Assembly (NCBI GenBank): GCA_035573435.1 | Contig: DATMZR010000019.1 | Span: 62,001-126,000 of the forward strand | Length of the DNA stretch: 64,000 nt | Source of the DNA: Solirubrobacterales bacterium | GTDB lineage: Bacteria > Actinomycetota > Thermoleophilia > Solirubrobacterales > 70-9 | Direction: 5' to 3' | Shown here: positions 1-7,573 of the stretch, piece after piece | Layout: every line of letters starts with the position of its first letter | Position numbering within the stretch: the stretch's first letter is position 1 | The notes under the pieces: generated by a model | Database searches by the model: none | Seen by the model: the letters and a program-made list of their open reading frames with translations, nothing else | What the model was told of the DNA's origin: nothing | Translations under genes and position numbers: made by a program

Positions 1-1
1 C

Positions 2-889
2 GCCGGCGAGCTCGGCACCGAGGCTGCCGCGGTGGTGGTCGGCGAGGTGGGCGACGAGGCGTGCGCGGCGCTCGGCGCCTACGGCGCCGGGAAGGTGTAC
101 CGGGCCAAGGCGGCCCCCGAGGGCCTCGCCCAGCCCGTCGTGGACGTGATGGCCAAGGTGATCGCCAACGAGGGCTTCTCCTACGCGCTCTTCGGCGGCG
201 GCCTACTGGGCTTCGAGATCGGAGCCGGTCTGACCGCGCGCCTCAACGCGGGCGTGACCATGGAGGTCACCGAGGTCAAGGCCCAGGACGGGAAGCTGGT
301 CGCCGAGAGGCCGGTGCTCCAGGACTCGGCGATCGTCGACGTGGGTTACGTCGGCGACCCGGGGATCATCATCGGCCGCCTGAACGCCTTCGACGCCACC
401 GAGCGCGACGGCGGCTCGGCCGAGGTCGTGGACGTCGAGGTCGAGCTCTCGGAGTGGTCGACCAAGGCGACCATGGTCAATCGCGGCGAGCAGCGCGGCG
501 CGGACGTCAACATCGAGGATGCCGAGATCCTGGTTGGCGGCGGCCGGGGACTGGGCGAGGCCGCCAACTTCAAGCTCGCTGAGGAGCTTGCAGCGGCGCT
601 TGGCGGCGCGGTGGCCGCGACGCGCGCCGTCGTGGACGCGGGCTGGTACCCGTACGCGGCCCAGATCGGGCAGACGGGCAAGACCGTGGCGCCGAAGCTC
701 TACCTGGCGGCTGGGATCTCCGGCGCGATCCAACACAAGGTCGGCATGCAGAGCTCCGAGAACATCCTGGCGATCAACAAGGATCAGAACGCGCCGATCT
801 TCGAGTTCTGCGACCTGGGCGTGGTCGGCGACCTTCACAAGATCCTGCCCAAGCTCACCGAGGCCATCAAGGCCAAGAAGAGCGGCTGA
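2..889 (+). CDS. etfA: Electron transfer flavoprotein alpha subunit (5' partial)
   Basis: This is the alpha subunit of electron transfer flavoprotein, which takes electrons from acyl-CoA and other flavin dehydrogenases in the cytoplasm. The reading frame is open to the first base, so the N-terminus lies outside the window. The C-terminal FAD-binding domain is clear: VGGGRGLGE near codon 180, the GWYPYAAQIGQTGKTVAPKLY block, GISGAIQH and a final NKDQNAPIFE...DLGVVGD segment. These are hallmarks of the EtfA FAD site. Its stop overlaps the start of the next gene (TGATG), so the two are translationally coupled, and the neighbour is the quinone-side acceptor of the same electrons. The beta subunit presumably lies upstream. 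Confidence 0.96.
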   Translation, partial: AGELGTEAAAVVVGEVGDEACAALGAYGAGKVYRAKAAPEGLAQPVVDVMAKVIANEGFSYALFGGGLLGFEIGAGLTARLNAGVTMEVTEVKAQDGKLVAERPVLQDSAIVDVGYVGDPGIIIGRLNAFDATERDGGSAEVVDVEVELSEWSTKATMVNRGEQRGADVNIEDAEILVGGGRGLGEAANFKLAEELAAALGGAVAATRAVVDAGWYPYAAQIGQTGKTVAPKLYLAAGISGAIQHKVGMQSSENILAINKDQNAPIFEFCDLGVVGDLHKILPKLTEAIKAKKSG

Positions 890-2586
890 TGGCCATCGCG
901 CCGGCCGAATTCCCGCCGCCCGTCGAGCCGGCGGAGGAGTTCATCTCCGAGCCAACCGATCCCGTCGAAGACCGGATCGAGGTCGGCGTTGCGATCGTCG
1001 GCGGCGGCCCGGCCGGGCTCGCCTGCTCGATCAGGCTCATGCAGCTCCTCGAGGGAGAGCCCGAGCTGGCCGAGCAGCTGGGCGAGGTCCCCGTTGCGGT
1101 GATTGAGAAGGGCAAGGTGGCCGGCGCGCACCTGCTCTCCGGCGCGAACCTGCGCCCCTCAGCAATGCGAGAGCTGTTTCCGGATCTCGACCCCTCCGAA
1201 TGGCCCGTGTACCAAGAGGTCACGAAGGACGCCGTCTACCTGCTGACCCGCAAGCGGGCGCTGCCGCTGAAGCCGCCGCCCCCCAACTTCCGAAACCACG
1301 GCAACTACGTCACCTCGATTGCGAAGCTGGGTCGCTTTCTGGGTGAGAAGGCCGAGGAGGCAGGCGTCTACCTGCTGTCGGAGACCGCCGCGGAGAAGCT
1401 TCTGGTGTCCGATCGCATCGTCCGGGGGGTGCGCTCGGGCGACAAGGGGCGGGGCCGGGACGGCGAGGAGCTTTCGAACTTCGAGCCCGGTTCGGACGTG
1501 GTCGCCAGGGCCACCGTGCTGGCCGAGGGGACCCAGGGGCACCTGTCCGGCGCCGCGATGGACTACTTCGGGCTGCATGGCCTTCAGCCGCAGCGCTGGG
1601 AGCTCGGGGTGAAGGAGATCTGGAAGGTTCCGAAGCCGCTCGACCGCGTCATTCACACGATGGGATGGCCGCTGCGCAAGGGCGCCAGGTACAACGAGTT
1701 CGGCGGCAGCTTCATCTACCCGATGGGCGAGGACAAGGTCTCGATCGGGCTGGTGGTCGGCCTCGACTACACGGACGCCACCTTCTCGGTCCACGACGCG
1801 CTTCAGGAGCTCAAGACGCACCCGTTCGTTCGCAAGATCCTGGAGGGCGGAGAGCGCGAGGCGTGGGGGGCGAAGACGATCCCCTCCGGCGGCTACTGGG
1901 CGCTGCCGCGCAAGCTGGCGGTGCCGGGGATGGTGATGTGTGGCGACAACGCCGGGATGTGCAACGTCTCCGAGCTCAAGGGCATCCACTACGCGATGCA
2001 CGCGGGCATGTACGCGGCCGAGGAGATCATCGCGGCGCTGAAGCGCGACGAGGTCAACTTCGACGCCTACGACCAGCGGATTCGCAACAGCGCGATCACC
2101 GAGGACCTGTACCGCTGGCGCAACGTGCGGCAATCGTTCTCCAAGGGGTTCTTCGTCGGCGGCGCGATCGCGAACATGGCCCTGCTCAGCGGCGGCCGCT
2201 TGCCGCCCGGGCGCTGGAAGCAGCACGAGGACTCTGAGGAGGCGATGCGCCTCGGTAAGGCGGCGGACAGCTACCCGAAGCCCGACAACAAGTACACGTT
2301 CGACAAGCTCTCCTCGGTGTTCGCCTCGGGCAACGCCACCCGCGACGACGCGCCCAACCACATCCGGGTCCAGCGCCACGTGCCCCGCGAGGTCGCGCAG
2401 ACATGGGCTTCGATGTGCCCGGCTCAGGTCTACGAGATTCCCGACGAACAGCTCGGCAACGGCGCCTCGGCGGTCGACCTCGCGATCACGCCCTCGAACT
2501 GCGTCCAGTGCGGCGCGATCACCGCCAAGGGTGGCCGCCTGACCCCGCCTGAGGGCGGCGACGGCCCCCTTTACCAGGAGACCTAG
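889..2586 (+). CDS. Electron transfer flavoprotein:quinone oxidoreductase
   Basis: This 565-residue membrane-associated flavoprotein passes electrons from reduced ETF to the quinone pool. An N-terminal dinucleotide fold (VAIVGGGPAGLACSIRL, about residues 35-52) binds FAD. The middle carries the quinone- and membrane-binding region, with MGWPLRKGARYNEFGGSF and a CGDNAGMCNVSELKGIHYAMHAG block. The C-terminus is the ferredoxin-like domain that normally holds a [4Fe-4S] cluster with four cysteines. Here Cys510, Cys538 and Cys541 are present, but the last position of the expected CxxCxxC is Ile544 (NCVQCGAI). The end (PEGGDGPLY) is otherwise family-typical. The ATG overlaps the etfA stop. Family assignment is firm; the cluster type is open. 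Confidence 0.95.
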   Translation: MAIAPAEFPPPVEPAEEFISEPTDPVEDRIEVGVAIVGGGPAGLACSIRLMQLLEGEPELAEQLGEVPVAVIEKGKVAGAHLLSGANLRPSAMRELFPDLDPSEWPVYQEVTKDAVYLLTRKRALPLKPPPPNFRNHGNYVTSIAKLGRFLGEKAEEAGVYLLSETAAEKLLVSDRIVRGVRSGDKGRGRDGEELSNFEPGSDVVARATVLAEGTQGHLSGAAMDYFGLHGLQPQRWELGVKEIWKVPKPLDRVIHTMGWPLRKGARYNEFGGSFIYPMGEDKVSIGLVVGLDYTDATFSVHDALQELKTHPFVRKILEGGEREAWGAKTIPSGGYWALPRKLAVPGMVMCGDNAGMCNVSELKGIHYAMHAGMYAAEEIIAALKRDEVNFDAYDQRIRNSAITEDLYRWRNVRQSFSKGFFVGGAIANMALLSGGRLPPGRWKQHEDSEEAMRLGKAADSYPKPDNKYTFDKLSSVFASGNATRDDAPNHIRVQRHVPREVAQTWASMCPAQVYEIPDEQLGNGASAVDLAITPSNCVQCGAITAKGGRLTPPEGGDGPLYQET

Positions 2587-2595
2587 GCGCTTCTT

Positions 2596-2609
2596 CCGCT
2601 CGTTAGCGG
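2596..2609. terminator. Short hairpin between convergent genes
   Basis: CCGCT, a CGTT loop and AGCGG form a 5-bp stem that overlaps the stop codon of the minus-strand hydrolase and lies 10 bases after the ETF:QO stop. Its position between convergent genes suits a bidirectional terminator. The stem is short and there is no T-tract, so this is weak evidence. Confidence 0.3.
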
Positions 2610-3478
2610 CGTGCGGCCGCGGCGGGCGCCTTCGAGGTCTCCGCCATGAACGCCGTGATCAGCTCCGCGAGGCGCTCCGGCTGGTCGAGCGACACGAAGG
2701 TCTTCGCGTCAGCGATCGTCTCGATCCGCGCGTCGGGGATCGTCTCCGCGAGCCGCTGCGCGTAGGAGAGCTTGAAGAAGCGGTCCTCGGGAGCCCAGGC
2801 GAGCAGGGTCGGTCGGTCGAATTGGCGGAGACGCTCCGCGGCCTCCAGCGTGTAGCGCTTGTTCAGTCCGGCGGTGAACTTCGCCGTATCGCGTTTCACC
2901 CCGGGGTCCCGCTGGGAGGGCTCCATCCAGCTGTCGATCAGCTCGGGGGGAATCTCGGTCTTCGCAAACGGCGCGAACGCCGCCCGGCGAAGCGGGCCCA
3001 AGCGGAACGGCAGCGACATCACGGTCATCGCGCCCGGCAGCTTCGCCAGGGGCGGCATCAGCTTGAAGGCGGATGGCGGGAAGTTCTCGTGCGTGTCGCA
3101 GTTGGTGAGCACCAGCCGGCCGATTCGCTCCGGGCGGCGTGTCACGAGCACCTGCGATATCGCCCCTCCGCTGTCGTTGGCGACGATCGTGACGCGGTCC
3201 AGCTCCAATGCCTCGAGGAAGTCTGCGATGAGGTTCGCGATCCCGGGGGGTGAGAGGTCCGCGTCGGCGTTCATGGGAATCCCATGGGCGCCCATCGGCC
3301 AGTCCGGGAGGATGCAACGGTGCGCGGAAGAGAGATGCTCGGCGGCCTGGCTCCACAGCCGTCCGTCGACCAGATATCCGTGGACGAAGACGATCGGCTC
3401 GCCTGAGCCCACGTCCCGGTAGCGGATCGTGCCCTGGGGAAGGCGGATCTCATGAGTCGCGCTGCTTGCCTCGGCCAT
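2603..3478 (-). CDS. Alpha/beta-fold hydrolase with Asp-type elbow
   Basis: This is a cytoplasmic alpha/beta hydrolase of 291 residues. The start at 3478 is chosen because AAGGAGG lies 5 bases upstream; the longer frame would run through the divergent operator region. The oxyanion region is IVFVHGYLVDG (about residues 29-39). The nucleophile elbow reads A-N-D-S-G-G (residues 100-105). In the usual small-x-Nu-x-small-small pattern this places Asp102 at the nucleophile position, as in haloalkane dehalogenases and epoxide hydrolases, with Ser103 beside it. An acidic residue follows in WAPEDRFF. The usual catalytic histidine near the C-terminus is not seen; that region reads AKTFVSLDQPERLA. The substrate is unknown. 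The divergent TetR gene suggests induction by a small molecule. Confidence 0.85.
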   Translation of the reverse strand: MAEASSATHEIRLPQGTIRYRDVGSGEPIVFVHGYLVDGRLWSQAAEHLSSAHRCILPDWPMGAHGIPMNADADLSPPGIANLIADFLEALELDRVTIVANDSGGAISQVLVTRRPERIGRLVLTNCDTHENFPPSAFKLMPPLAKLPGAMTVMSLPFRLGPLRRAAFAPFAKTEIPPELIDSWMEPSQRDPGVKRDTAKFTAGLNKRYTLEAAERLRQFDRPTLLAWAPEDRFFKLSYAQRLAETIPDARIETIADAKTFVSLDQPERLAELITAFMAETSKAPAAAARR

Positions 3479-3503
3479 CTGTCCTCCTTCGGGGATAAGC
3501 TTT

Positions 3504-3540
3504 CGTACAGTCAGTACGCAACTATCATACAGACTGTATG
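3504..3540. promoter_or_regulatory. Divergent promoter with two candidate TetR operators
   Basis: CATACAG-A-CTGTATG (3526-3540) is a perfect 7-bp inverted repeat whose last three bases are the tetR start codon. A second, related dyad, CGTAC-AGTCA-GTACG (3504-3518), lies 7 bases away. A plus-strand -10 candidate TATCAT (3523-3528) sits 9 bases before the tetR ATG, and a minus-strand -10 candidate TATGAT (3529-3524) points toward the hydrolase. A repressor bound here would cover both promoters. Operator identity is inferred from symmetry and position. Confidence 0.65.
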
Positions 3541-4173
3541 GATACCACGGAAGCCGGGATTCCGCCATCCGAGGCCGGCCAGCGCCGGACCCAGGCAGAG
3601 CGGTCGCAGGCCACCCAGGCGGCGCTGATCGCCGCCGCGCGCAAGCTGTTCGCCGAGCGGGGCTACGCCGGGGTGGGCACCGAGGAACTGGTGCGGGCGT
3701 CGGGGGTCACGAGGGGCGCCCTCTATCACCACTTCGAAGGCAAGGCGGACCTGTTCGGCGCTGTCTTCGAGCAGATCGAGGGGGAGCTCGCCGAGCGGCT
3801 CGCGACCGAGGCCCTGTCGAAGGAGGATCCCTGGGAGGGGCTCGTGGCGGGCCTGGAGATGTTCCTCGACCTCTGCGTCGAACCGGAGGTGCAGCGGATC
3901 GCCCTCCTCGACGCGCCATCGGTCCTCGGCTGGGACGCCTGGCGGCAGGTGGAGGCGCGCCATGGCCTCGGATTGATCAAGCTGGCGCTCCAGAGGTTGA
4001 TGGACGAGGGGGCGATCGAGGCGCAACCGGTCGACCCGCTCGCCCACGCGATTCTCGGCACGCTGATCGAGGCCGGCCTGTACGTCGCGCGCGCCGACCG
4101 AGTGGACGTCGCGCGGGCTCAGATGGGGGCTGTGCTGCGCAGGATGCTCGAGGGCGTTCGCTCGCCGGGCTGA
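3538..4173 (+). CDS. TetR/AcrR family transcriptional regulator
   Basis: This 211-residue repressor-type regulator has an N-terminal TetR helix-turn-helix at about residues 25-70 (AALIAAARKLFAERGYAGVG, then VTRGALYHHFEGKADLF), followed by a helical ligand-binding domain. The C-terminal part (DAPSVLGWDAWR...GTLIEAGLYVARA) resembles a common actinobacterial TetR ligand domain. The ATG at 3538 lies inside a perfect palindrome and 9 bases after a TATCAT -10 box, so the mRNA is probably leaderless and the gene probably autoregulated. It is divergent from the alpha/beta hydrolase, its likely target. Its 3' end faces the formate dehydrogenase gene across only 9 bases. The ligand is unknown. Confidence 0.9.
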   Translation: MDTTEAGIPPSEAGQRRTQAERSQATQAALIAAARKLFAERGYAGVGTEELVRASGVTRGALYHHFEGKADLFGAVFEQIEGELAERLATEALSKEDPWEGLVAGLEMFLDLCVEPEVQRIALLDAPSVLGWDAWRQVEARHGLGLIKLALQRLMDEGAIEAQPVDPLAHAILGTLIEAGLYVARADRVDVARAQMGAVLRRMLEGVRSPG

Positions 4174-4182
4174 CCGAGGGCG

Positions 4183-5385
4183 TCAATCCGCGCTGAAGCG
4201 CGCCGCCTCTTCGGAGCCCCCGGTCGCGTCGCCGGCGCTGTAGGAGTGCGCGCCGGCGCCGGCCAGCGCGCCACCCTCGACGATCAGATACTCCTCCCGG
4301 ATCGGGCGCCCCTCGAAGTAGCACTCGAGGATCTCGCGGACGCCCGCCGCGTACCGCGCCTGGGCCGACAGGCTCGTGCCGGAGACGTGGGGAGTCATGC
4401 CGTGGTGGGGCGCGGAGCGCCAGGGATGGTCCCTCGGAGCCGGCTGTGGAAACCAGACATCGCCGGCGTACCCGGCGAGCTGGCCGCTCTCGAGCGCCCG
4501 CACCACCGCGTCGCGGTCGCAGATCTTCCCGCGAGCGGTGTTCACCAGGTAGGCGCCGCGCTTCATCTTGCCGATCAGCTCGTCATCGAAGAGGTGCTCC
4601 GTCTCGGGGTGAAGCGGCGCGTTGATCGTCACCACGTCGCAGACCTCCACGAGCGACTCTGGCGTCGGGTGATAGGTGACGCCCAGCTCTTCCTCGACCG
4701 CGTCGGGAAGGGGATGGCGATCCGTGTAGTGCAGCCCAACCTCGAACGGCTTCAGGCGCCTCAGCACGGCCGAGCCGATCCGCCCGGCTCCGACGGTTCC
4801 GACCTGCATCCCCTCCAGGTCGTAGGAGCGCGAGGCGCAGTCGGCGATGTTCCAGCCCCCCTCGATCACCTGCTGGTACGACGGGATGTAGTTGCGGACC
4901 AGCGCCAGGATCATCATCACCACGTGCTCGGAGACGCTGATCGAATTGCAGTAGGTGACCTCGGCGACGGTGATCCCGTGCTCGATCGCCGCCTGGAGGT
5001 CGACGTGATCGGAGCCGATGCCGGCGGTGATCGCCAGCTTGAGGTCGGGGGCGTTGGCGATCCTGGCCGCGGTCAGGTACGCGGGCCAGAAGGGCTGGGA
5101 GATCACCACCTCGGCATCCGGAAGCTCTCGCTCGAAGGCCGACTCCGGCCCGTCCTTGTCCGCCGTCACGACCAGCTCGTGCCCGCGGTCCTCCAGGAAC
5201 CCTCTCAGCCCGAGCTCGCCCGAGACGCTTCCCAGGAGCTCACCCGGGCTGAAGTCGACCCCCTCCGGGGTGGGAGTGGTCTGCCCGTCCCAGTAGCTCT
5301 CGATCTTCGGGATGGCGTCCCGGGGATACGCCGGCGGATAGCCGTCGACGGGGTCGTCGTACAGAACGCAGAGAACCTTGGACAT
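4183..5385 (-). CDS. fdh: NAD-dependent formate dehydrogenase (metal-independent)
   Basis: This enzyme oxidises formate to CO2 with reduction of NAD+ in the cytoplasm. The 400-residue protein follows the Pseudomonas/methylotroph FDH family closely along its length: [14 protein letters not shown] at the start, [31 protein letters not shown], the GAGRIG nucleotide loop, HYTDRH (acidic residue giving NAD preference), NTARGK (catalytic Arg, about 285) and TPHVSG (catalytic His, about 333). The tail [13 protein letters not shown] is also family-specific and separates it from other D-2-hydroxyacid dehydrogenases. The start at 5385 has GGAGG 8 bases upstream and matches the family N-terminus; a longer frame to 5445 is less likely. 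It needs no molybdenum or selenium. Confidence 0.95.
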   Translation of the reverse strand: MSKVLCVLYDDPVDGYPPAYPRDAIPKIESYWDGQTTPTPEGVDFSPGELLGSVSGELGLRGFLEDRGHELVVTADKDGPESAFERELPDAEVVISQPFWPAYLTAARIANAPDLKLAITAGIGSDHVDLQAAIEHGITVAEVTYCNSISVSEHVVMMILALVRNYIPSYQQVIEGGWNIADCASRSYDLEGMQVGTVGAGRIGSAVLRRLKPFEVGLHYTDRHPLPDAVEEELGVTYHPTPESLVEVCDVVTINAPLHPETEHLFDDELIGKMKRGAYLVNTARGKICDRDAVVRALESGQLAGYAGDVWFPQPAPRDHPWRSAPHHGMTPHVSGTSLSAQARYAAGVREILECYFEGRPIREEYLIVEGGALAGAGAHSYSAGDATGGSEEAARFSAD

Positions 5386-5423
5386 GTGCTTAGCCTCCGG
5401 TTGGATCGTGGGAGTGCCCTCGA

Positions 5424-5447
5424 CCGTGGGCCGGATCGGGCCCACGG
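5424..5447. promoter_or_regulatory. Perfect 9-bp inverted repeat between fdh and rpmE
   Basis: CCGTGGGCC, the spacer GGATCG and GGCCCACGG form a perfect dyad between two divergent genes. It ends 8 bases before the rpmE -10 candidate and lies 38 bases upstream of the fdh start. It could be an operator for either gene. Nothing ties it to a known regulator, and it does not resemble actinobacterial Zur boxes. Confidence 0.4.
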
Positions 5448-5455
5448 ACCGCCGC

Positions 5456-5461
5456 TAACAT
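5456..5461 (+). promoter_or_regulatory. Candidate -10 box of a leaderless rpmE transcript
   Basis: TAACAT fits the TANNNT -10 pattern and ends 8 bases before the rpmE ATG, which would place transcription initiation at the start codon. No ribosome binding site is visible upstream of that ATG. Confidence 0.5.
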
Positions 5462-5469
5462 CAGTGCAG

Positions 5470-5673
5470 ATGAAGGCTGAGATCCATCCAGATTACGTGC
5501 TCGCCCACGTCCGCTGCTCATGCGGGAACGAGTTCTACACGCGTTCCACGAAGCCCGAGCTGCATGTTGAGATTTGCTCGGAATGCCACCCGTTCTACAC
5601 CGGAAAGCAGAAGCTCGTCGACACGGGCGGCCGGGTGGAGCGCTTCAAGCGTCGCGCGGCCCGGGCCCGCTGA
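5470..5673 (+). CDS. rpmE: 50S ribosomal protein L31 (zinc-binding type)
   Basis: This is ribosomal protein bL31, 67 residues, at the surface of the large subunit near the central protuberance. The N-terminus [10 protein letters not shown] is the family signature. Four cysteines (Cys16, Cys18, Cys37 and Cys40, in [12 protein letters not shown] and [14 protein letters not shown]) make this the zinc-binding C+ form. The basic tail [10 protein letters not shown] is usual. There is no Shine-Dalgarno sequence, but TAACAT lies 8 bases upstream, suggesting a leaderless start. It opens the rpmE - DUF1385 - (RTX insertion) - prfA - prmC - tsaC series, an actinobacterial translation cluster. Confidence 0.97.
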   Translation: MKAEIHPDYVLAHVRCSCGNEFYTRSTKPELHVEICSECHPFYTGKQKLVDTGGRVERFKRRAARAR

Positions 5674-5682
5674 GGGGCAACG

Positions 5683-6759
5683 GTGGGTGTCGGGGACGAC
5701 GGCGGAGCAATGGCGCCGCTCGGGAACGTGACCCAGGCCGAGCGGCCGGCTAGCGCTCCAGCTGAGGGCGGCGCCCCGGCATTGGACGGGCGGCCGCGCC
5801 TGGCCGAGGTGCGGATGCCGGATGGCCTGCCGGTCGCCAGCCGCGACGCCCCTGTCGGCGGCCAGGCGGTGCTCGAGGGGGTGATGATGCGCGGCGTCTC
5901 CACCTGGGCCGTGGCTGTTCGCAAGCCGGACGAGCAGATCGAGGTGATCTCGGAGCCGCTGGTGTCCTGGGCGAAGCGCCACCGGGTGCTCCGCTGGCCG
6001 GTGATCCGAGGCGTGGTCGCCCTGGCTGAGTCGCTGCGGATCGGCTTCCGGGCGCTGGGGATCTCGGCCAACGCGCAGCTCGAGCCCGAGGATGGCGAGG
6101 AGCCAGAGCCCATTGGCGGTTGGGTATGGGGGCTCACGATCGCGCTGTCGCTGGCACTCGCGATCGGCCTCTTCTTCGTCATCCCCGTCGGAGCGACCAG
6201 CCTGATCAAGGACGAGCTCGGCTCCTCGTTGCTGTTCTGGCTCGTCGAAGGGATTCTGCGGACCGCCATCTTCATCGGCTACCTCCTGGTCATCACCCGG
6301 CTGCACGACCTGCGGCGCGTGTTCGAGTACCACGGCGCCGAGCACAAGACCATCTCCTGCTACGAGGCGGGCGACCGGTTGACCCCGGCACGGGCCGAGC
6401 TCTACTCGCGCCTTCACCCGCGCTGCGGCACGAGCTTCCTGCTCGTCGTGATGGTGGTCGCGATCTTCGTCTTCGCGCCCATCGGACTGCCGGCCTGGTA
6501 CTGGCTGCTGGCCTCCAGGATCCTGGGCATCCCGCTCATCGCCGGGATCTCCTACGAGCTGATCAAGTGGGCCGGGCGCCACCGCCGCAAGCGCTGGGTG
6601 CGGGCGCTGATGTGGCCAGGCCTGATGCTCCAGAACCTGACCACCCGGGTGCCCGACCGCGACCAGCTGGCGGTGGCGATCGCCGCGCTGGAAGCGGTCC
6701 TGGCGGTGGAGAGCCCCGAGAGCGACCCCGAGGCCGGCGAGCTCGAGATCGTCGCCTAG
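5683..6759 (+). CDS. DUF1385 family integral membrane protein
   Basis: This 358-residue protein belongs to the DUF1385 (YqhQ-like) family, whose biochemical role is not established. After a variable N-terminus of about 60 residues comes the family motif GGQAVLEGVMMRG (about residues 59-71). Later come FEYHGAEHKTISCYEAG and the LHPRCGTSFLL segment; the conserved His, Glu and Cys residues have led to guesses of metal binding. At least four hydrophobic segments are visible (WVWGLTIALSLALAIGLFFV, LLFWLVEGILRTAIFIGYLL, FLLVVMVVAIFVF, YWLLASRILGIPLIAGI). The GTG start at 5683 has GAGGGG 5 bases upstream. The gene sits 9 bases after rpmE, and related genes often accompany prfA. Confidence 0.88.
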   Translation: MGVGDDGGAMAPLGNVTQAERPASAPAEGGAPALDGRPRLAEVRMPDGLPVASRDAPVGGQAVLEGVMMRGVSTWAVAVRKPDEQIEVISEPLVSWAKRHRVLRWPVIRGVVALAESLRIGFRALGISANAQLEPEDGEEPEPIGGWVWGLTIALSLALAIGLFFVIPVGATSLIKDELGSSLLFWLVEGILRTAIFIGYLLVITRLHDLRRVFEYHGAEHKTISCYEAGDRLTPARAELYSRLHPRCGTSFLLVVMVVAIFVFAPIGLPAWYWLLASRILGIPLIAGISYELIKWAGRHRRKRWVRALMWPGLMLQNLTTRVPDRDQLAVAIAALEAVLAVESPESDPEAGELEIVA

Positions 6760-6817
6760 CGCGAGCAGCCGCGACTCAAGCGTTCAAGGGTTGGGTAGGG
6801 GGTGACGTCGTGCCTGT

Positions 6818-6854
6818 TGGCGCTTTTGTGGCGCTACGCGCCATAAACTCGCCA
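6818..6854. repeat. REP-like palindrome, copy 1
   Basis: This 37-bp imperfect palindrome (TGGCG ... TTTGTGGCGC, TACG, GCGCCATAAA ... CGCCA) lies 12 bases downstream of the stop of the first RTX gene. It shares sequence and fold with elements at 8322-8358, 35717-35755 and 55358-55395. In RNA it would form a long hairpin and could protect or end the transcripts of the two convergent genes here. Confidence 0.85.
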
Positions 6855-6866
6855 GCCGGCCGAGTT

Positions 6867-7571
6867 TTACGGGCAGCTGAGCAGGGTCCCGGTTCCGGGT
6901 CCCTGATCGCAGGTGTCGCTGCCCGTGCCGCCGTTGATGTCGTCGTTCCCGCCTTCGCCGAACAGGAAGTCGGCGTCGGCGTTGCCGAACAGGTCGTCGG
7001 GGCCGCCTCCACCGTGGACCCGGTCGCTGCCTGCGCCGCCCTTGAGCTTGTCGCGATTGTCATCCCCCGTGATCCGGTCGTCACCGCCGCCGCCCTTCAA
7101 GACGTCGGGAATCGGATCCGAGGCGACGTATCCGTAGCCGTCCAGCCTGTCGTTGCCGGGTCCACCGCTGAGCTTGCTGTCGCCAAGCAGCAAGTCCCTG
7201 CCGCGGCCACCGAGCAGCACGTTGTCGTCGCCGCGGCGACCGTCGAGGAAATCCCTGCCACCCTCGCCCGCGATCTTGTCGCCCTGGTCGCCTCCATGCA
7301 GCTCGTCGTTGCCGGACCCGCCGCAGATGAAGTCATCGCCTTCGTGGGAATCCACCACATCGTTGCCACCTCCAGAGGCGATCACGTCGGTCCCGGGCGT
7401 CCCGTCCAGGTGGTTGTTGCCCGGTCCGCCGGTGATGGTGGGCGTGTGCCCGAAACACTTGTTGGCGGCATCGCTCGACCCTGGCGCGGCGAGCATGGCG
7501 AGCAGGGCCACGGTGGCCACTACACCGCACAGACGCGCCCACCGAAGCAATCTCGCGCTCTCGCTGGCCAT
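6867..7571 (-). CDS. Exported RTX (haemolysin-type) calcium-repeat protein 1
   Basis: This protein of 234 residues begins with a Sec-type signal peptide (WARLCGVVATVALLAMLAAP, cleavage near SSDAA). The rest is tandem GGxGxDxLx nonapeptides (GGGNDVVD, GGSGNDELHG, GGRGRDLLLG, GGPGNDRLDG and others), which in known RTX proteins form Ca2+-binding parallel beta-rolls. Four cysteines bracket the domain (KCFG, ICGG, TCDQ, SCP) and recur at the same places in the two upstream paralogues, suggesting two disulphides. The ATG at 7571 is preferred; a TTG at 7577 overlapping the upstream stop (TTGA) is an alternative. It is last of three in a tandem run. No type I exporter is seen, and the signal peptide suggests Sec export. 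The role is unknown. Confidence 0.85.
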   Translation of the reverse strand: MASESARLLRWARLCGVVATVALLAMLAAPGSSDAANKCFGHTPTITGGPGNNHLDGTPGTDVIASGGGNDVVDSHEGDDFICGGSGNDELHGGDQGDKIAGEGGRDFLDGRRGDDNVLLGGRGRDLLLGDSKLSGGPGNDRLDGYGYVASDPIPDVLKGGGGDDRITGDDNRDKLKGGAGSDRVHGGGGPDDLFGNADADFLFGEGGNDDINGGTGSDTCDQGPGTGTLLSCP

Positions 7572-7573
7572 GG

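Noticed and set aside
3479-3568. Longer N-terminus of the alpha/beta hydrolase
   Set aside because: It would cross the divergent promoter and the tetR start, while AAGGAGG fits the start at 3478.
5424-5447. Zur operator for rpmE
   Set aside because: The dyad is GC-rich and unlike AT-rich Zur boxes, and this L31 is the zinc-binding form, which is not usually the one repressed by Zur.
4246-5469. Long plus-strand frame in front of rpmE
   Set aside because: It is antisense to the well-conserved formate dehydrogenase and does not encode a recognisable protein.
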